DNA of 64,000 nt from Alphaproteobacteria bacterium (GTDB lineage: Bacteria; Pseudomonadota; Alphaproteobacteria; UBA2966; CAIVPW01), in the NCBI GenBank assembly GCA_947481575.1, contig CANKGV010000005.1, positions 59,462-123,461 on the forward strand. Reading direction: 5' to 3'. The stretch's first letter is position 1, and each line of letters begins with the position of its first letter. The translations under genes and the position numbers were made by a program. Of this stretch, positions 49,254 through 62,580 are shown piece after piece. The notes under the pieces were generated by a model. That model was not told the DNA's origin. It saw only the letters and a list, made by a program, of their open reading frames with translations, and searched no databases.

Positions 49254-50591
49254 CTACCGCATCGCGTAGAGAGCGGCCGTGTCCGTGACGATGTAAAGAG
49301 TGCCATCGGCGACGACCGGGGGAACGCTGACGCCGCCCGAGACCCGCTGAGTCCCCAATAGGTCGCCGGAGTACGGCGACAGGGCCACGATATCCCCGGT
49401 GGTCGAGGCCAGCACCAACCGGTCACCCGCCAAAACCGGGCCCGTCCACGAGATCGGACCAGTGCGCTTGGTTTCGTTTTCAAATCGCGCCAGGTGGTGC
49501 ACCCACCGCACCCGGCCATCGACCCGCGAAATCGCCACCACGTCTGCATCGACCGTCACGAGGAACAGGAAGTCGCCCGCGATCCACGGTGTCTGGAGGC
49601 TGGAGTAGTCCTGCTCCCAGATGCGTGCGCCGGTGCGAATGTCTTCGGCGATCATGCGACCCGCGTGCCCGACCGCAAACACGACGCCGCGATCCACAAC
49701 CGGCAGGCCGCCGATGTCGCTCATCTGCGCGAGCGGCGTAAGCAGACCCGCGCGCGACAGTGCATCGGACCACAACTCGCGGCCATCCGTGACCCGCAGC
49801 GCGAACAACTCGCCGGACGAATACGGAACGATTACCGTGTCGCCCGCCACGGCAGGAGCACCGCCGCCGACTAGTGCCGCTGTTTCCTGGATGCCTTCGT
49901 GCGTCCATAACTCGGCGCCGGTGTCGATGGCGAGCGCGTGCAGTCGATTGTCGTGACTGATTACGAACACCCGGGCGGCGCTCACGGTTGGCGAGCCGCG
50001 CAACGGCACACCTAAGGAGCGGCGCCAAACCTCCTTGCCGCTGGCGGCATCCATGGCGATCATTTCGCCGTACTGCGTCGAGGCATACAGAATGCCTGCG
50101 TCCACCGCTAGGCCGCCGCCGATGGCACCCCGGTCTTCACGTGCGGGCACCAAGTCCTTGGTCCACAAGCGCTCGCCATTGGTGGCCCGGTGCGCCGACA
50201 GCATGCCCGCGGCGTCCAGCGCAAACACGATGCCGTCCGAAACGACCGGCGCGGCCGCCATGCGGCGTTCACGATTGGCGCCCGTTCCCAAGTCGACGCG
50301 CCAAGCCACAGCAACGCGGTCCGGCAGCGACAAGTGGTGCATCGCGTGGGTGGGATGACCGCCGGCCGTGGGCCAAGCAGCGTTTACGTAAGGTGCGGGC
50401 AACTGCACCTGCACCGACGCAATGCGCGGATCGGCGGTGACCTTGCCTTCCAGGGACAGCACGGAAACCCGCGTCCCTGGCAGAGGCGCCTCTTGCCCGC
50501 TGAAGGCGTTGCTGATCGCGGTGCAGCCCGAAACGCCGAGCGCCACCGCAGCAACGGCAGCCCCAGCGAGGATCAGGCTACGCACCACCAC
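49254..50591 (-). CDS. bamB: Outer membrane protein assembly factor BamB (PQQ-repeat lipoprotein)
   Basis: A 445-residue lipoprotein. The lipobox is LGVSGC with Cys at about residue 23, and eight-blade beta-propeller repeats follow (for example GKEVWRRSLGVPLRGSPTV and GARIWEQDYSSLQTPW). BamB helps BamA fold outer-membrane proteins. The start lies in a run of GTG codons near 50591, so the exact one is uncertain. It overlaps the upstream TPR gene by 14 bp. Confidence 0.93.
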   Translation of the reverse strand: MVVRSLILAGAAVAAVALGVSGCTAISNAFSGQEAPLPGTRVSVLSLEGKVTADPRIASVQVQLPAPYVNAAWPTAGGHPTHAMHHLSLPDRVAVAWRVDLGTGANRERRMAAAPVVSDGIVFALDAAGMLSAHRATNGERLWTKDLVPAREDRGAIGGGLAVDAGILYASTQYGEMIAMDAASGKEVWRRSLGVPLRGSPTVSAARVFVISHDNRLHALAIDTGAELWTHEGIQETAALVGGGAPAVAGDTVIVPYSSGELFALRVTDGRELWSDALSRAGLLTPLAQMSDIGGLPVVDRGVVFAVGHAGRMIAEDIRTGARIWEQDYSSLQTPWIAGDFLFLVTVDADVVAISRVDGRVRWVHHLARFENETKRTGPISWTGPVLAGDRLVLASTTGDIVALSPYSGDLLGTQRVSGGVSVPPVVADGTLYIVTDTAALYAMR

Positions 50592-51228
50592 CGATCGCGG
50601 CCAGCACTTCGGCGGCGCGCGCCCTTACTCCTTGCGGGGTGTTGGGGTCGTCAGTGAGGACGGCGAACTCCTTGCGGGCACGGTCCAGGTCGGCGCGCTT
50701 GAGTGCCGCCAACGCCAGCAACTCACGCGCCGAGTAGCGCCATGGGTTGTCATTGCCCAGAAGCGGCGTGAGACGGCGCTCCATGGTCGCCATGTCGGTA
50801 GTATCGACAAGGGCTTCGGCGGCCAGCAGAGCCGCGTAGTCACGCATCGTCCGATCGAGCTTGGTGTCGGCGCTGATCTCGTCGTAGGTCGCCACACTCT
50901 CGCGGCGATCGCCGGCCTTGAACAGTGCGGCAGCCTTTTGAAGGCGCGCGAGGGTCGCGTAGCCGGGGGTCGAACTCTTTTGAATGGCCTCAAACGCGGT
51001 CACGGCAGGACCGGGATTGCCGGCCGCGACCTGCTGCATGGCGGCAACGAATCGCACTGCTTCCGCCTCGTTCTTCGCGGTCTCGTAGGCCTTCCATCCC
51101 TGGTAGGCGGCAGTCAAAACGATCACGGCGCCGGCGGCACCGATGAACCAGGACCCGTACTTCTTCCAGACCTTTTGGTACCGGTCGGTACGTACGTCGT
51201 CGCTGACCTCTTCAAATATGTCGCTCAT
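50578..51228 (-). CDS. TPR-containing inner-membrane protein, YfgM-like
   Basis: A 216-residue protein with DRYQKVWKKYGSWFIGAAGA before one membrane helix and helical TPR-like repeats behind it. This is the family found next to BamB in most proteobacteria; E. coli YfgM works near the SecYEG translocon with PpiD. It overlaps bamB, which supports a shared role in envelope protein traffic. Confidence 0.88.
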   Translation of the reverse strand: MSDIFEEVSDDVRTDRYQKVWKKYGSWFIGAAGAVIVLTAAYQGWKAYETAKNEAEAVRFVAAMQQVAAGNPGPAVTAFEAIQKSSTPGYATLARLQKAAALFKAGDRRESVATYDEISADTKLDRTMRDYAALLAAEALVDTTDMATMERRLTPLLGNDNPWRYSARELLALAALKRADLDRARKEFAVLTDDPNTPQGVRARAAEVLAAIGGGA

Positions 51229-51261
51229 GACCGCCCGGTATTCTGCAGCGTCAGGCCACGG

Positions 51262-51849
51262 CTAGCGCGCAACAGCGCTGGCGTGGGGAGATGCGGCAGG
51301 TTCATGCCACTTAATCGAGCAGCCGATGCTCGGCGTTTGCTCGGCCGGTCCGCGGCCGGTCCGCGCCACACGCACCATCGCATCAAACAAGTCACGGGGT
51401 GCATCGGGGACCGCCTCTTTCCTCGAAGAGTCCAGGCGGCCGCGGTACTGCAGCTCGAGCCGGGAATTGAAGCCGAAGAAGTCAGGCGTGCACACGGCGC
51501 CGTACTTGCGACCGATGTCCTGCGTGGGATCGAACACGTAGGGGAACGGAAATTCCTTTTCCTTCGCGAACCGCTTCATATTCGGGAACCAATCCTCGGG
51601 ATATTCGACCGGGTCGTTCACGCTGATGGCGATCGCGCCTATGCCGTAGTTCTCAAGGTCGCGGACGTCGCGAATGATGCGATCGATCACTGCCTTTACG
51701 TATGGGCAGTGATTGCAGATGAACATCACGAGCGTGCCGTTTTCGCCGCGCACGTCTTTGAGGGTGTACCAGCGGCCGTCGGTGCCTTCGAGACGAAAGT
51801 CGACAGCCATCCAGCCGAAGTCACAGACTGGCGTCGTCAGGGAGACCAT
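51262..51849 (-). CDS. Thioredoxin-fold AhpC/TSA-like redox protein
   Basis: A 195-residue protein with the redox pair in MFICNHCPYVKAVIDRI (CxxC at about residues 45-48) and SVNDPVEYPEDWFPNMKRFA. The DFGWMAVDFRLEGTDG start and the AVCTPDFFGFN segment match the bacterial thioredoxin family protein usually annotated as peroxiredoxin-like. It has no signal peptide, so it should act in the cytosol. The substrate is unknown. Confidence 0.85.
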   Translation of the reverse strand: MVSLTTPVCDFGWMAVDFRLEGTDGRWYTLKDVRGENGTLVMFICNHCPYVKAVIDRIIRDVRDLENYGIGAIAISVNDPVEYPEDWFPNMKRFAKEKEFPFPYVFDPTQDIGRKYGAVCTPDFFGFNSRLELQYRGRLDSSRKEAVPDAPRDLFDAMVRVARTGRGPAEQTPSIGCSIKWHEPAASPHASAVAR

Positions 51850-51966
51850 TCGGCTCTCCGCCTAGTTTGGAGCGTTGGGTGTTCCTATGGCTTTGCGCCA
51901 GCAATGGCAAGGGGGAAGCCCCCTGCCCGCCGTCGCCGCACCGCCCCCCAACGGGGCGGCGAACCA

Positions 51967-52167
51967 TTACTGCGTGCTGGCGCGCTTGCGTGCCAACTTG
52001 CGCTGGCGGCGAAGCGCTTCCGCGACCTTGCGAACGCGCTTCTCAGAGGGCTTCTCGAAGGCACGGCGCATCTTCATTTCGCGCCACACACCTTCACGCT
52101 GCATCTTCTTCTTCAGGGCCCGCAGGGCCTGGTCGACGTTGTTGTCGCGGACGATGACTTGGACCAC
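51967..52167 (-). CDS. rpsU: 30S ribosomal protein bS21
   Basis: A 66-residue basic protein, [20 protein letters not shown] at the start and [18 protein letters not shown] in the middle. bS21 sits near the anti-Shine-Dalgarno end of 16S rRNA. The start is a GTG at 52167. The gene is monocistronic. Confidence 0.96.
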   Translation of the reverse strand: MVQVIVRDNNVDQALRALKKKMQREGVWREMKMRRAFEKPSEKRVRKVAEALRRQRKLARKRASTQ

Positions 52168-52283
52168 GCGCTGTGGGTCTCCTCTAAAGGCGAACGAGCG
52201 CCAAGCCGGCCAGCCGGTGGCGTCCCGAAACCGCGCGGAAATAGCAGTTCTGCGGCGGTTCGTCTAGCTGCAGTGCCCTTCGG

Positions 52284-52633
52284 CTAGGGTACCGGGCGAT
52301 TGTGGAAGTAGTCGGCCGTGATCCGGCCGCCGGCAAAGGTGCTTAGGAAGTAGGAAACCAGCACCAGCGGCACCCCCACCAAGCCAAACAGCGAAGCCGC
52401 CTGGGTGGTTGCCAGGCCGGCGACGATCGCCCCGGTGATCAGGCCCAGTGCCCACCCGGCAATGGAAGCAAATCCCCCGACTCGCTTGGCCTCAGCCGGA
52501 GTCAGCGGCAGCCCGGCGGCCGGAACGTGCTTCGGCGCGGCTGCGGCAGCCGGGGCAGCGTGAGCGTCCCCGGTGCGGCAGGAGGTGTATGTGAAGGCAC
52601 GCTTGCGTGCGCACTCGCCTTAGATTTTTCCAT
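52284..52633 (-). pseudogene. Frameshifted small membrane protein, function unknown
   Basis: An ATG at 52633 opens MEKSKASAHASVPSHTPPAAPG, but this frame soon loses membrane character. The next frame carries LPLTPAEAKRVGGFASIAGW, LGLITGAIVAGLATT and GVPLVLVSYFLSTFAGGRIT before the stop at 52284, giving two good membrane helices. Adding one G to the GGGG run in the middle joins the two into one 109-residue ORF. It is therefore a one-base frameshift in a homopolymer, either real or a sequencing error. No start codon exists in the second frame alone. Confidence 0.6.
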
Positions 52634-52741
52634 CGGTGATCCCTTCGCGTGCCGCCAAGTCGGGGCACTCAGCCCATCGCGCCCAAACCACGCCCGAGGC
52701 GGCACGACGGGCCATTGTCCCACAGCAACGCGCTCGTGGGG

Positions 52742-52757
52742 TGTGACGCGTGTCACA
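52742..52757. promoter_or_regulatory. CRP/FNR-like box
   Basis: TGTGA-CGCGTG-TCACA is a perfect match to the CRP-family consensus TGTGA-N6-TCACA. It lies 109 bp upstream of the frameshifted membrane gene (leftward) and 35 bp before the AHSA1 remnant. Confidence 0.5.
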
Positions 52758-52792
52758 CTCCGGGAGTCACTCCCAACGAGAGGCCGTCGCTC

Positions 52793-53026
52793 ATAACGCC
52801 GCCCTCGCGCCTCGTGTGGACGAACGAGGAAAGTGTCGACGGTGCCGTCTGCACGGTGATCTTCGAAAGCAAGGCCGGCAGGACGCTGGTCGTACTGCGC
52901 GACCTATATCCGTCGAAGGAAGCCCCTAACGCTGCCATCGCCTCGCGGGGCGCGGGCGGGATGAGCGAGGAGACGTTCGAGCAGCTGGATGCGCTGCTCG
53001 CCGCCTTGGGTGCGAACGCCGCCTAG
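52793..53026 (+). pseudogene. C-terminal remnant of an AHSA1/SRPBCC protein
   Basis: ITPPSRLVWTNEESVDG, FESKAGRTLVVLRDLYPSKEA and GGMSEETFEQLDALLAALG match the last third of activator-of-Hsp90-ATPase-like SRPBCC proteins. The N-terminal two thirds are absent upstream, where no related sequence is seen. The ORF's first 48 codons show no homology. I read it as a 5'-truncated gene. Confidence 0.65.
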
Positions 53027-53044
53027 GTGCGCGTCAGGCCGAGC

Positions 53045-54217
53045 CTAGGAAATCTTAACGCAGCCGGCCGCGGCACGGGCCGCAGCACGGGCGGTATCCA
53101 TGTCGCCGTTGGGGGCAAGCGCCAAGGCCACGCCCATCCGGCGGCCGGGCCGCGTTGACGGTTTGCCAAAGATCCGCACATCGACGCTGGTGCCGGGCGA
53201 ATGCGGTTGGAGCGCGTCGCTCAATCCGGTGATTTCGAATGCTTCGGCGTGGCGGTCGGCCAGAATAACGGCCGAGGCCGCCGGGCCAAACTGCGTGATG
53301 GCCGGAATGGGCAGCCCCAAAATTGCGCGCGCGTGCAGGTCGAATTCGGTGAGGTTCTGAGAGATCAGCGTCACCATGCCCGTGTCGTGCGGTCGCGGCG
53401 ACAACTCGGAAAAGATGACGGTGTCGCTGACGACGAAGAATTCGACGCCGAACAGGCCGTAGCCACCGAGATTATCCACCACCTTGCGGGCCATGTCCTG
53501 CGCCGACGTGAGCGCTTTGGCGGACATGGCGGTCGGTTGCCACGATTCCTGATAATCGCCGCTCTCCTGGCGATGCCCGATCGGATCGCAGAAGAGTACG
53601 CCGTTCCGCGTGCGGATCGTCAGTAGCGTAATCTCATAGTCGAACGCGACGAACGCCTCGACGATGACGCGGGTGCGATCGCCGCGCATGCCGGCAACGG
53701 CGTAGTCCCACGCGGCGTCCACCTTATCGGCGTCGCGCACGGTGCTCTGGCCCTTGCCGGACGACGACATCACCGGTTTGACGACGCACGGCAGGCCGAC
53801 CTTGGCGACGGCGGCGCGCATTTCGTCCCGCGTCTCGGCGTACAGGTACTTCGAGGTCGGCAGGCCGAGCTCCTGTGCCGCGACCTCACGGATGCGGTCG
53901 CGATTCATCGTCATTTGCGTCGCCCGCGCGGACGGAACAACGTTGAACCCACGATCCTCGTAGTCCTTCAGCACTTCCGTGCGGATGGCCTCGATTTCGG
54001 GAACGATGAAGTCGGGCTTATGCTTCTCAATGACGGCGCCGAGTGCTGCGCCGTCGAGCATCGAGAAGACTTCGGCCGCGTCAGCGACCTGCATGGCCGG
54101 CGCAGCAGGGTAATTATCGCACGCGACGACCTGACATCCCAGCCGCTTGGCGGAGATGACAAACTCCCGGCCCAACTCGCCGGAGCCCAGAAGCAGAATT
54201 CTGGCAGTGGGGGTCAT
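53045..54217 (-). CDS. purT: Formate-dependent phosphoribosylglycinamide formyltransferase
   Basis: A 390-residue ATP-grasp enzyme that makes formyl-GAR from GAR, formate and ATP in purine synthesis, an alternative to folate-dependent PurN. LLLGSGELGREFVISAKRLG, CVVKPVMSSSGKGQSTVRD and FFVVSDTVIFSELSPRPHDTG (quoted in parts) are diagnostic. It is 4 bp from guaA. Confidence 0.96.
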   Translation of the reverse strand: MTPTARILLLGSGELGREFVISAKRLGCQVVACDNYPAAPAMQVADAAEVFSMLDGAALGAVIEKHKPDFIVPEIEAIRTEVLKDYEDRGFNVVPSARATQMTMNRDRIREVAAQELGLPTSKYLYAETRDEMRAAVAKVGLPCVVKPVMSSSGKGQSTVRDADKVDAAWDYAVAGMRGDRTRVIVEAFVAFDYEITLLTIRTRNGVLFCDPIGHRQESGDYQESWQPTAMSAKALTSAQDMARKVVDNLGGYGLFGVEFFVVSDTVIFSELSPRPHDTGMVTLISQNLTEFDLHARAILGLPIPAITQFGPAASAVILADRHAEAFEITGLSDALQPHSPGTSVDVRIFGKPSTRPGRRMGVALALAPNGDMDTARAAARAAAGCVKIS

Positions 54218-54221
54218 GGGG

Positions 54222-55769
<1,548 letters not shown>

Positions 55770-55779
55770 GGTCGGCAAC

Positions 55780-58574
<2,795 letters not shown>

Positions 58575-59264
58575 CTAGGTTGCCGGTTCGCCTGAGACAG
58601 GGCGGTATCCGCGCGCGACCAGGTACATCTCGGCAGAATCCTGCCGGCTCGACTTTGGCTTGAACGCCTTTACCTCCCGGAACTTCCGCTTCAAGTCCTT
58701 CTCGAGATCAACGTCCGCACCGCTCCGCATCACTTTCACCACAAAGGCGCCGCCGGGTTTCAAGACGTCTTCCGCGGTGGCAAACGCGGACTCCGCCAAT
58801 GCCGCCGAACGCAGAAAATCCACGGAACGATGCCCCGTGGCCTGCGGCGCCATGTCACTCAACACAACGTCGGCGCCTTCGGGCAGGTGCTTGCGCAAGA
58901 CAGCCGTCGACTTGGCGTCGTGCAGGTCCATGACCAGGTCGGTCACGCCGCCGATCGGGTCAATAGGGGTGAGATCAGCCGCCACGACAATCCCGCCACG
59001 CGGCTCGCCCGCCTTGACCCGCAGTGCGGCAATCTGCGACCAGCCGCCCGGCGCGGCGCCGAGGTCGAGAATCGCCTTGCCGCCCATCAGCAGGCGAAAC
59101 TTGTCGTCGATTTCGATCAGTTTGAAGGCGGCCCGCGACCGATAGCCCTTATCCCGAGCCTCCGCCACAAATGGATCGCTGTGCTGGCGCTTCAGCCACC
59201 GTTGCGAGGAAGCCGTGCGCTGTGGCTTGGACGGACCGCTCTTACTCTTGCCACCGGTAGCCAC
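58575..59264 (-). CDS. rlmE: 23S rRNA (uridine-2'-O-)-methyltransferase
   Basis: A 229-residue FtsJ/RrmJ enzyme that methylates U2552 of 23S rRNA. DKGYRSRAAFKLIEIDDKF, the SAM loop ILDLGAAPGGWSQIAA and LSDMAPQATGHRSVD show the K-D-K-E catalytic arrangement. The start is a GTG at 59264 (VATGGKSKSGPSKPQRT), 2 bp from ppx; the ORF start lies inside ppx. Confidence 0.94.
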   Translation of the reverse strand: MATGGKSKSGPSKPQRTASSQRWLKRQHSDPFVAEARDKGYRSRAAFKLIEIDDKFRLLMGGKAILDLGAAPGGWSQIAALRVKAGEPRGGIVVAADLTPIDPIGGVTDLVMDLHDAKSTAVLRKHLPEGADVVLSDMAPQATGHRSVDFLRSAALAESAFATAEDVLKPGGAFVVKVMRSGADVDLEKDLKRKFREVKAFKPKSSRQDSAEMYLVARGYRPVSGEPAT

Positions 59265-59266
59265 CG

Positions 59267-60355
59267 CTAGGCCGCCACGGGGCTCCCTACAACGGTGGAG
59301 GCCCCCATCAGGCGGCGCAAGATGCCTTCGCGCAGGCCGCGATCGGCCACCCGCACACGTTCTGCCTTCCAGGCGGAAAGGATCGCCTCCAGCGCTGCAC
59401 ACCCCGGCAACACCAGGTCGGCGCGACCGCGACGGATGCAGGGATGAGCCATGCGCTGCGCATAGGTCATGGCCGCCAATCCGCGCGTTACCGAAGCGAC
59501 GTCAGCGGAGGCGATCCAGGTGCCATCAACCCGCGTCCGGTCGTAACGCGGCAAGTCCATGAGCACCGCCGCCACGGTGGTGACGGTTCCGGAGATCCCC
59601 ACCATCTGTGCCGTCCCCGCGGCAAAGGCGCGGCTTGGCCGGTACTTCCGTTCGAACGCGTCGACGTGCTCGCCGACCTCAGCCACCATCGCTTTGTAGT
59701 CGTCCGCATTTGGCTCGCGGCCGCCGTGGTTCTCGGCCAGCGTGACAACACCGCACGGGATCGAAGTCCAGCCGATCATTTCCGGCTCGCGCCCCGCAGC
59801 AACCTTGGTCCAAATAATCTCTGTGCTGCCGCCACCGACATCGAATACCAGAGCATGTTCGCTGCACGGATCGAGCACCGGAACGCACCCGGCCAGCGCC
59901 AACCGCGCCTCTTCCTCGGGCGGAATGATGTCAAGCTCGATGCCGGTCTCGGCCCGCACGCGCTCGACGAATTCGGCAGCATTGCTAGCGCGGCGGCAGG
60001 CTTCGGTGGCGACGAATCGGCTGTGCGTGACGCCAGCAGCGCGGATCTTGTCGGCACACACCGCCAATGTGGACACCGTGCGCCGCATCGCCGCTTCGGA
60101 TAGGACACCACTTTGGGCGACACCCGCACCAAGCCGGACGATGCGTGAATACGCGTCCACCACGCGCAGGCCGTCTCCGGCGCGGCGGGCGATGAGCAAT
60201 CGACAGTTATTGGTGCCGAGGTCCACGGCGGCAAATGTCGGGTCCGGATCGTGCCGATCCAAGTCAACCAGCGGCCTCCCCGGTGGGCCAGCGTCCGCTT
60301 CCATGCCGCTCTCGGCCTCAGACGCCACGCCATTTCTCCCGGCAACCCCTGTCAT
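59267..60355 (-). CDS. ppx: Ppx/GppA phosphatase family protein
   Basis: A 362-residue actin-fold phosphatase, FAAVDLGTNNCRLLIARRAG at the start, VFDVGGGSTEIIW and GTAQMVGISGTVTTVAAVL. Family members remove phosphate from polyphosphate or from pppGpp. It lacks the long C-terminal HD-like extension of E. coli Ppx. Three in-frame ATGs exist (60424, 60355, 60304); the start is uncertain. It overlaps rlmE closely. Confidence 0.88.
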   Translation of the reverse strand: MTGVAGRNGVASEAESGMEADAGPPGRPLVDLDRHDPDPTFAAVDLGTNNCRLLIARRAGDGLRVVDAYSRIVRLGAGVAQSGVLSEAAMRRTVSTLAVCADKIRAAGVTHSRFVATEACRRASNAAEFVERVRAETGIELDIIPPEEEARLALAGCVPVLDPCSEHALVFDVGGGSTEIIWTKVAAGREPEMIGWTSIPCGVVTLAENHGGREPNADDYKAMVAEVGEHVDAFERKYRPSRAFAAGTAQMVGISGTVTTVAAVLMDLPRYDRTRVDGTWIASADVASVTRGLAAMTYAQRMAHPCIRRGRADLVLPGCAALEAILSAWKAERVRVADRGLREGILRRLMGASTVVGSPVAA

Positions 60356-60460
60356 AGGCGACTCTATCAGGTTCGCCGCACAGGTCGAATGGGGCACCAC
60401 AAACTGGGCCGCCTGCGTTGACATCCGAATACCGGAAACCTACCTTCCGCCCGCCCCTGC

Positions 60461-60534
60461 TGGGGGATAGTTTAACGGCAGAACTCTCGGCTCTGACCCG
60501 AGCGGTCTTGGTTCGAATCCAGGTCCCCCAGCCA
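60461..60534 (+). tRNA. tRNA-Gln (anticodon CUG)
   Basis: A 74-nt cloverleaf: acceptor TGGGGGA / TCCCCCA, anticodon stem CTCGG / CCGAG with loop CTCTGAC (anticodon CTG), T-loop GGTTCGAATCC, discriminator G and an encoded CCA. It decodes CAG codons. Confidence 0.95.
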
Positions 60535-60732
60535 CCTCCCGGCGCCAACTCTCCGCTGCGACGTCCCACCGGATGCCGTCAGCAGATCTCCGTGCGTCGC
60601 TCCAGCAGCGCCGGCCCGGACTCAATTTTTCGCATGCTGTACCGCGATCGCGTACCGGTGAACCTGGTGCTCGGCGTCGTGGCCGCACCGGCAGTGGCCC
60701 CAGCAACTCGCTTGACCGCCAACCGGGTCACC

Positions 60733-60760
60733 TGATCCATCCGGCCATAGGGGCCGTATG
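60733..60760 (+). promoter_or_regulatory. Putative ECF11 (RpoE-ChrR type) promoter
   Basis: TGATCC-N18-TATG matches, as I recall, the Rhodobacter sphaeroides RpoE (ChrR, singlet oxygen) promoter pattern TGATCC-N18-TA. It lies just upstream of the CHI-MFS-DUF3833 operon. The predicted start (about 60766) falls at the ATG at 60767, implying a leaderless mRNA. Confidence 0.55.
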
Positions 60761-60766
60761 TAGGGT

Positions 60767-61327
60767 ATGAAGATCATGCACTGCCGGGGCCCACTCTGGC
60801 TGGTACTGCCCTGCCTTCTGCTGTTCATTGCGTCGGCACGCGCGGAGCCCCTACCCGCCGCGCTAGCCGAAGCGCTGCCCACGGCCGAGTTCCGGGGTAC
60901 CGCAACGGCCCGCTGGTTCGGCTTCGCTCTGTACGATGCAGAGTTCTGGGTGGACCGCGCGATGTCGGTTGGGGCCGTGGATTATTCGGTTCCGTTCGTG
61001 CTTCGCCTTCACTACGCCCGAGCCCTCCCCGGTCGTGCGATTGCCGATGTGTCGGGCCAGGAAATCGCCCGCCTTCAGGCCGTGACGCCCGAGCAGCTTG
61101 CGCAATGGCACGCACGCATGCTCGCTGCCTTTCCCGATGTGGAAGCTGGAACCGAACTTGCGGGAATGCACATTCCTGGGGTCGGGATGCGCCTGTTTCA
61201 CAACGGGGCCATCCGCGCCGACCTGCCGGGGGACGACTTCTCCCGCGCGTTCTTCGGCATCTGGTTTGACCCACGCACCCGCAACGCAGGGGTTCGCACC
61301 CTACTGCTTGCGACGCAGGCACCGTGA
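60767..61327 (+). CDS. Exported chalcone isomerase-like protein
   Basis: A 186-residue protein with a signal peptide (LWLVLPCLLLFIASARAEP). It carries the chalcone-isomerase-like domain, with TATARWFGFALYDAEFWVD, FVLRLHYARALPGRAIADVS and DFSRAFFGIWFDPRT. Bacterial members are not known to isomerise flavonoids; some bind fatty acids or haem-like ligands. ATG at 60767 (an ATG at 60776 is possible). It overlaps the MFS gene by 4 bp (GTGA). Confidence 0.82.
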   Translation: MKIMHCRGPLWLVLPCLLLFIASARAEPLPAALAEALPTAEFRGTATARWFGFALYDAEFWVDRAMSVGAVDYSVPFVLRLHYARALPGRAIADVSGQEIARLQAVTPEQLAQWHARMLAAFPDVEAGTELAGMHIPGVGMRLFHNGAIRADLPGDDFSRAFFGIWFDPRTRNAGVRTLLLATQAP

Positions 61328-62580
61328 CCGGCCTGTCGCGCGGCGCGCTGGCCGCCTATGCGGTCGTGGCGCTGCCGCTCGCGGCGGGCGCCCTGCCACT
61401 CTATATCCATGTCGCCAGCATCTATTCCGACTCGTTCGGCGCGCAGCTGGCGGCCATCGGCATTGCGCTGCTGGTGGCGCGCGCCGCCGACGCGCTCGTT
61501 GATCCCTGGCTCGGCATTCTGATCGACCGGCTGCGACGCCCGCGACTGGTCATCTTCACCGGCGTCAGTCTGCTCGCGCTTGGCCTCGTGCTGGTGTTCC
61601 ACCCGCCATGGCGGGGCACCGCTGGCATTGCGTGGCTGATGCTGTCGTTGTTGCCCGCCTACCTCGGGTATAGCAGCGCCACCATCGCGCACCTCGCCCT
61701 TGGCGCAACCTTCGGCGTCACCAGCGCCGATCGCGCCCGGGTTGCCGTGTGGCGCGAGGGGTTCGGCCTGGTGGGCATCCTGCTCGCCTCCGCGGCCCCG
61801 CAATTGATCGCGTCCGATGCGGCCGCCGCGCTCGCCCAAAGCTCGCTTGTGTTCGCGGTCCTAGCGCCCCTCGGCGTCGCCCTCGCCTTGTCGGCTGTGC
61901 CAACCAGCGACGGAGTAGCGCCCGCGGCGCGCCCGTCGTGGACCGACGCGCTGCGTCAATTCGCCCGCGCCCCCTTCGCACCGTTGCTCGCTGCGTTCGT
62001 CGTGAACGGCATCGCCAACGCGCTGCCCGCCACACTCGCCCTGCTGTTCGTCGCCGACGTCCTCGGTGCTCCGCAATTCGGCGCACAGTTCCTGCTGGCC
62101 TACTTCGCCGGCGGAGCGATCGGCCTGCCCGCCTGGCTGGCGCTCGCGCGCCGCCTGGGCAGTCGGCGCGCGTGGCAGCTGTCGATGCTGCTCGGCGCCG
62201 CGGCCTTCGTGGGTGCAACAGCCCTTGGCCCCGGAGACTTGCTCCCATTCCTGGCCGTGTGCGTCGCCAGCGGTCTGATGCTCGGCGGCGACCTTGCTTT
62301 GCCCGCCGCCCTGCTCACCGACGCCCTGCGCGAACGCGGGCACGAGGCCTCGGCGGCTAGCTACTTCGGCGTCTGGACCCTGGCCGCGAAGCTGACCTTG
62401 GCGGCCGCAGCGGGCATTGGTCTGCCGCTGGTCAGCGCACTTGGCTACGTGCCCGGCCAACCCGCCACCGGAGCGCCTCTGCAGCTTGCTTACTGCCTGA
62501 TCCCCTGCGCGCTCAAGGTCATCGCCGCCGGCCTGCTTCCCCTCACCGTTCGTCTCCGACCCCAAGGAGCGTTGCCATGA
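61324..62580 (+). CDS. MFS transporter of the GPH-type group
   Basis: A 418-residue carrier with about 12 helices starting at a GTG at 61324. LLVARAADALVDPWLGILID and the conserved Asp/Arg loops between helices 2 and 3 (DRLRRP) are typical of glycoside-pentoside-hexuronide-like carriers. The substrate is unknown. In other alphaproteobacteria this gene is linked with CHI-like, DUF3833 and lipid-modifying genes. It overlaps the next gene by 4 bp. Confidence 0.85.
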   Translation: MTGLSRGALAAYAVVALPLAAGALPLYIHVASIYSDSFGAQLAAIGIALLVARAADALVDPWLGILIDRLRRPRLVIFTGVSLLALGLVLVFHPPWRGTAGIAWLMLSLLPAYLGYSSATIAHLALGATFGVTSADRARVAVWREGFGLVGILLASAAPQLIASDAAAALAQSSLVFAVLAPLGVALALSAVPTSDGVAPAARPSWTDALRQFARAPFAPLLAAFVVNGIANALPATLALLFVADVLGAPQFGAQFLLAYFAGGAIGLPAWLALARRLGSRRAWQLSMLLGAAAFVGATALGPGDLLPFLAVCVASGLMLGGDLALPAALLTDALRERGHEASAASYFGVWTLAAKLTLAAAAGIGLPLVSALGYVPGQPATGAPLQLAYCLIPCALKVIAAGLLPLTVRLRPQGALP

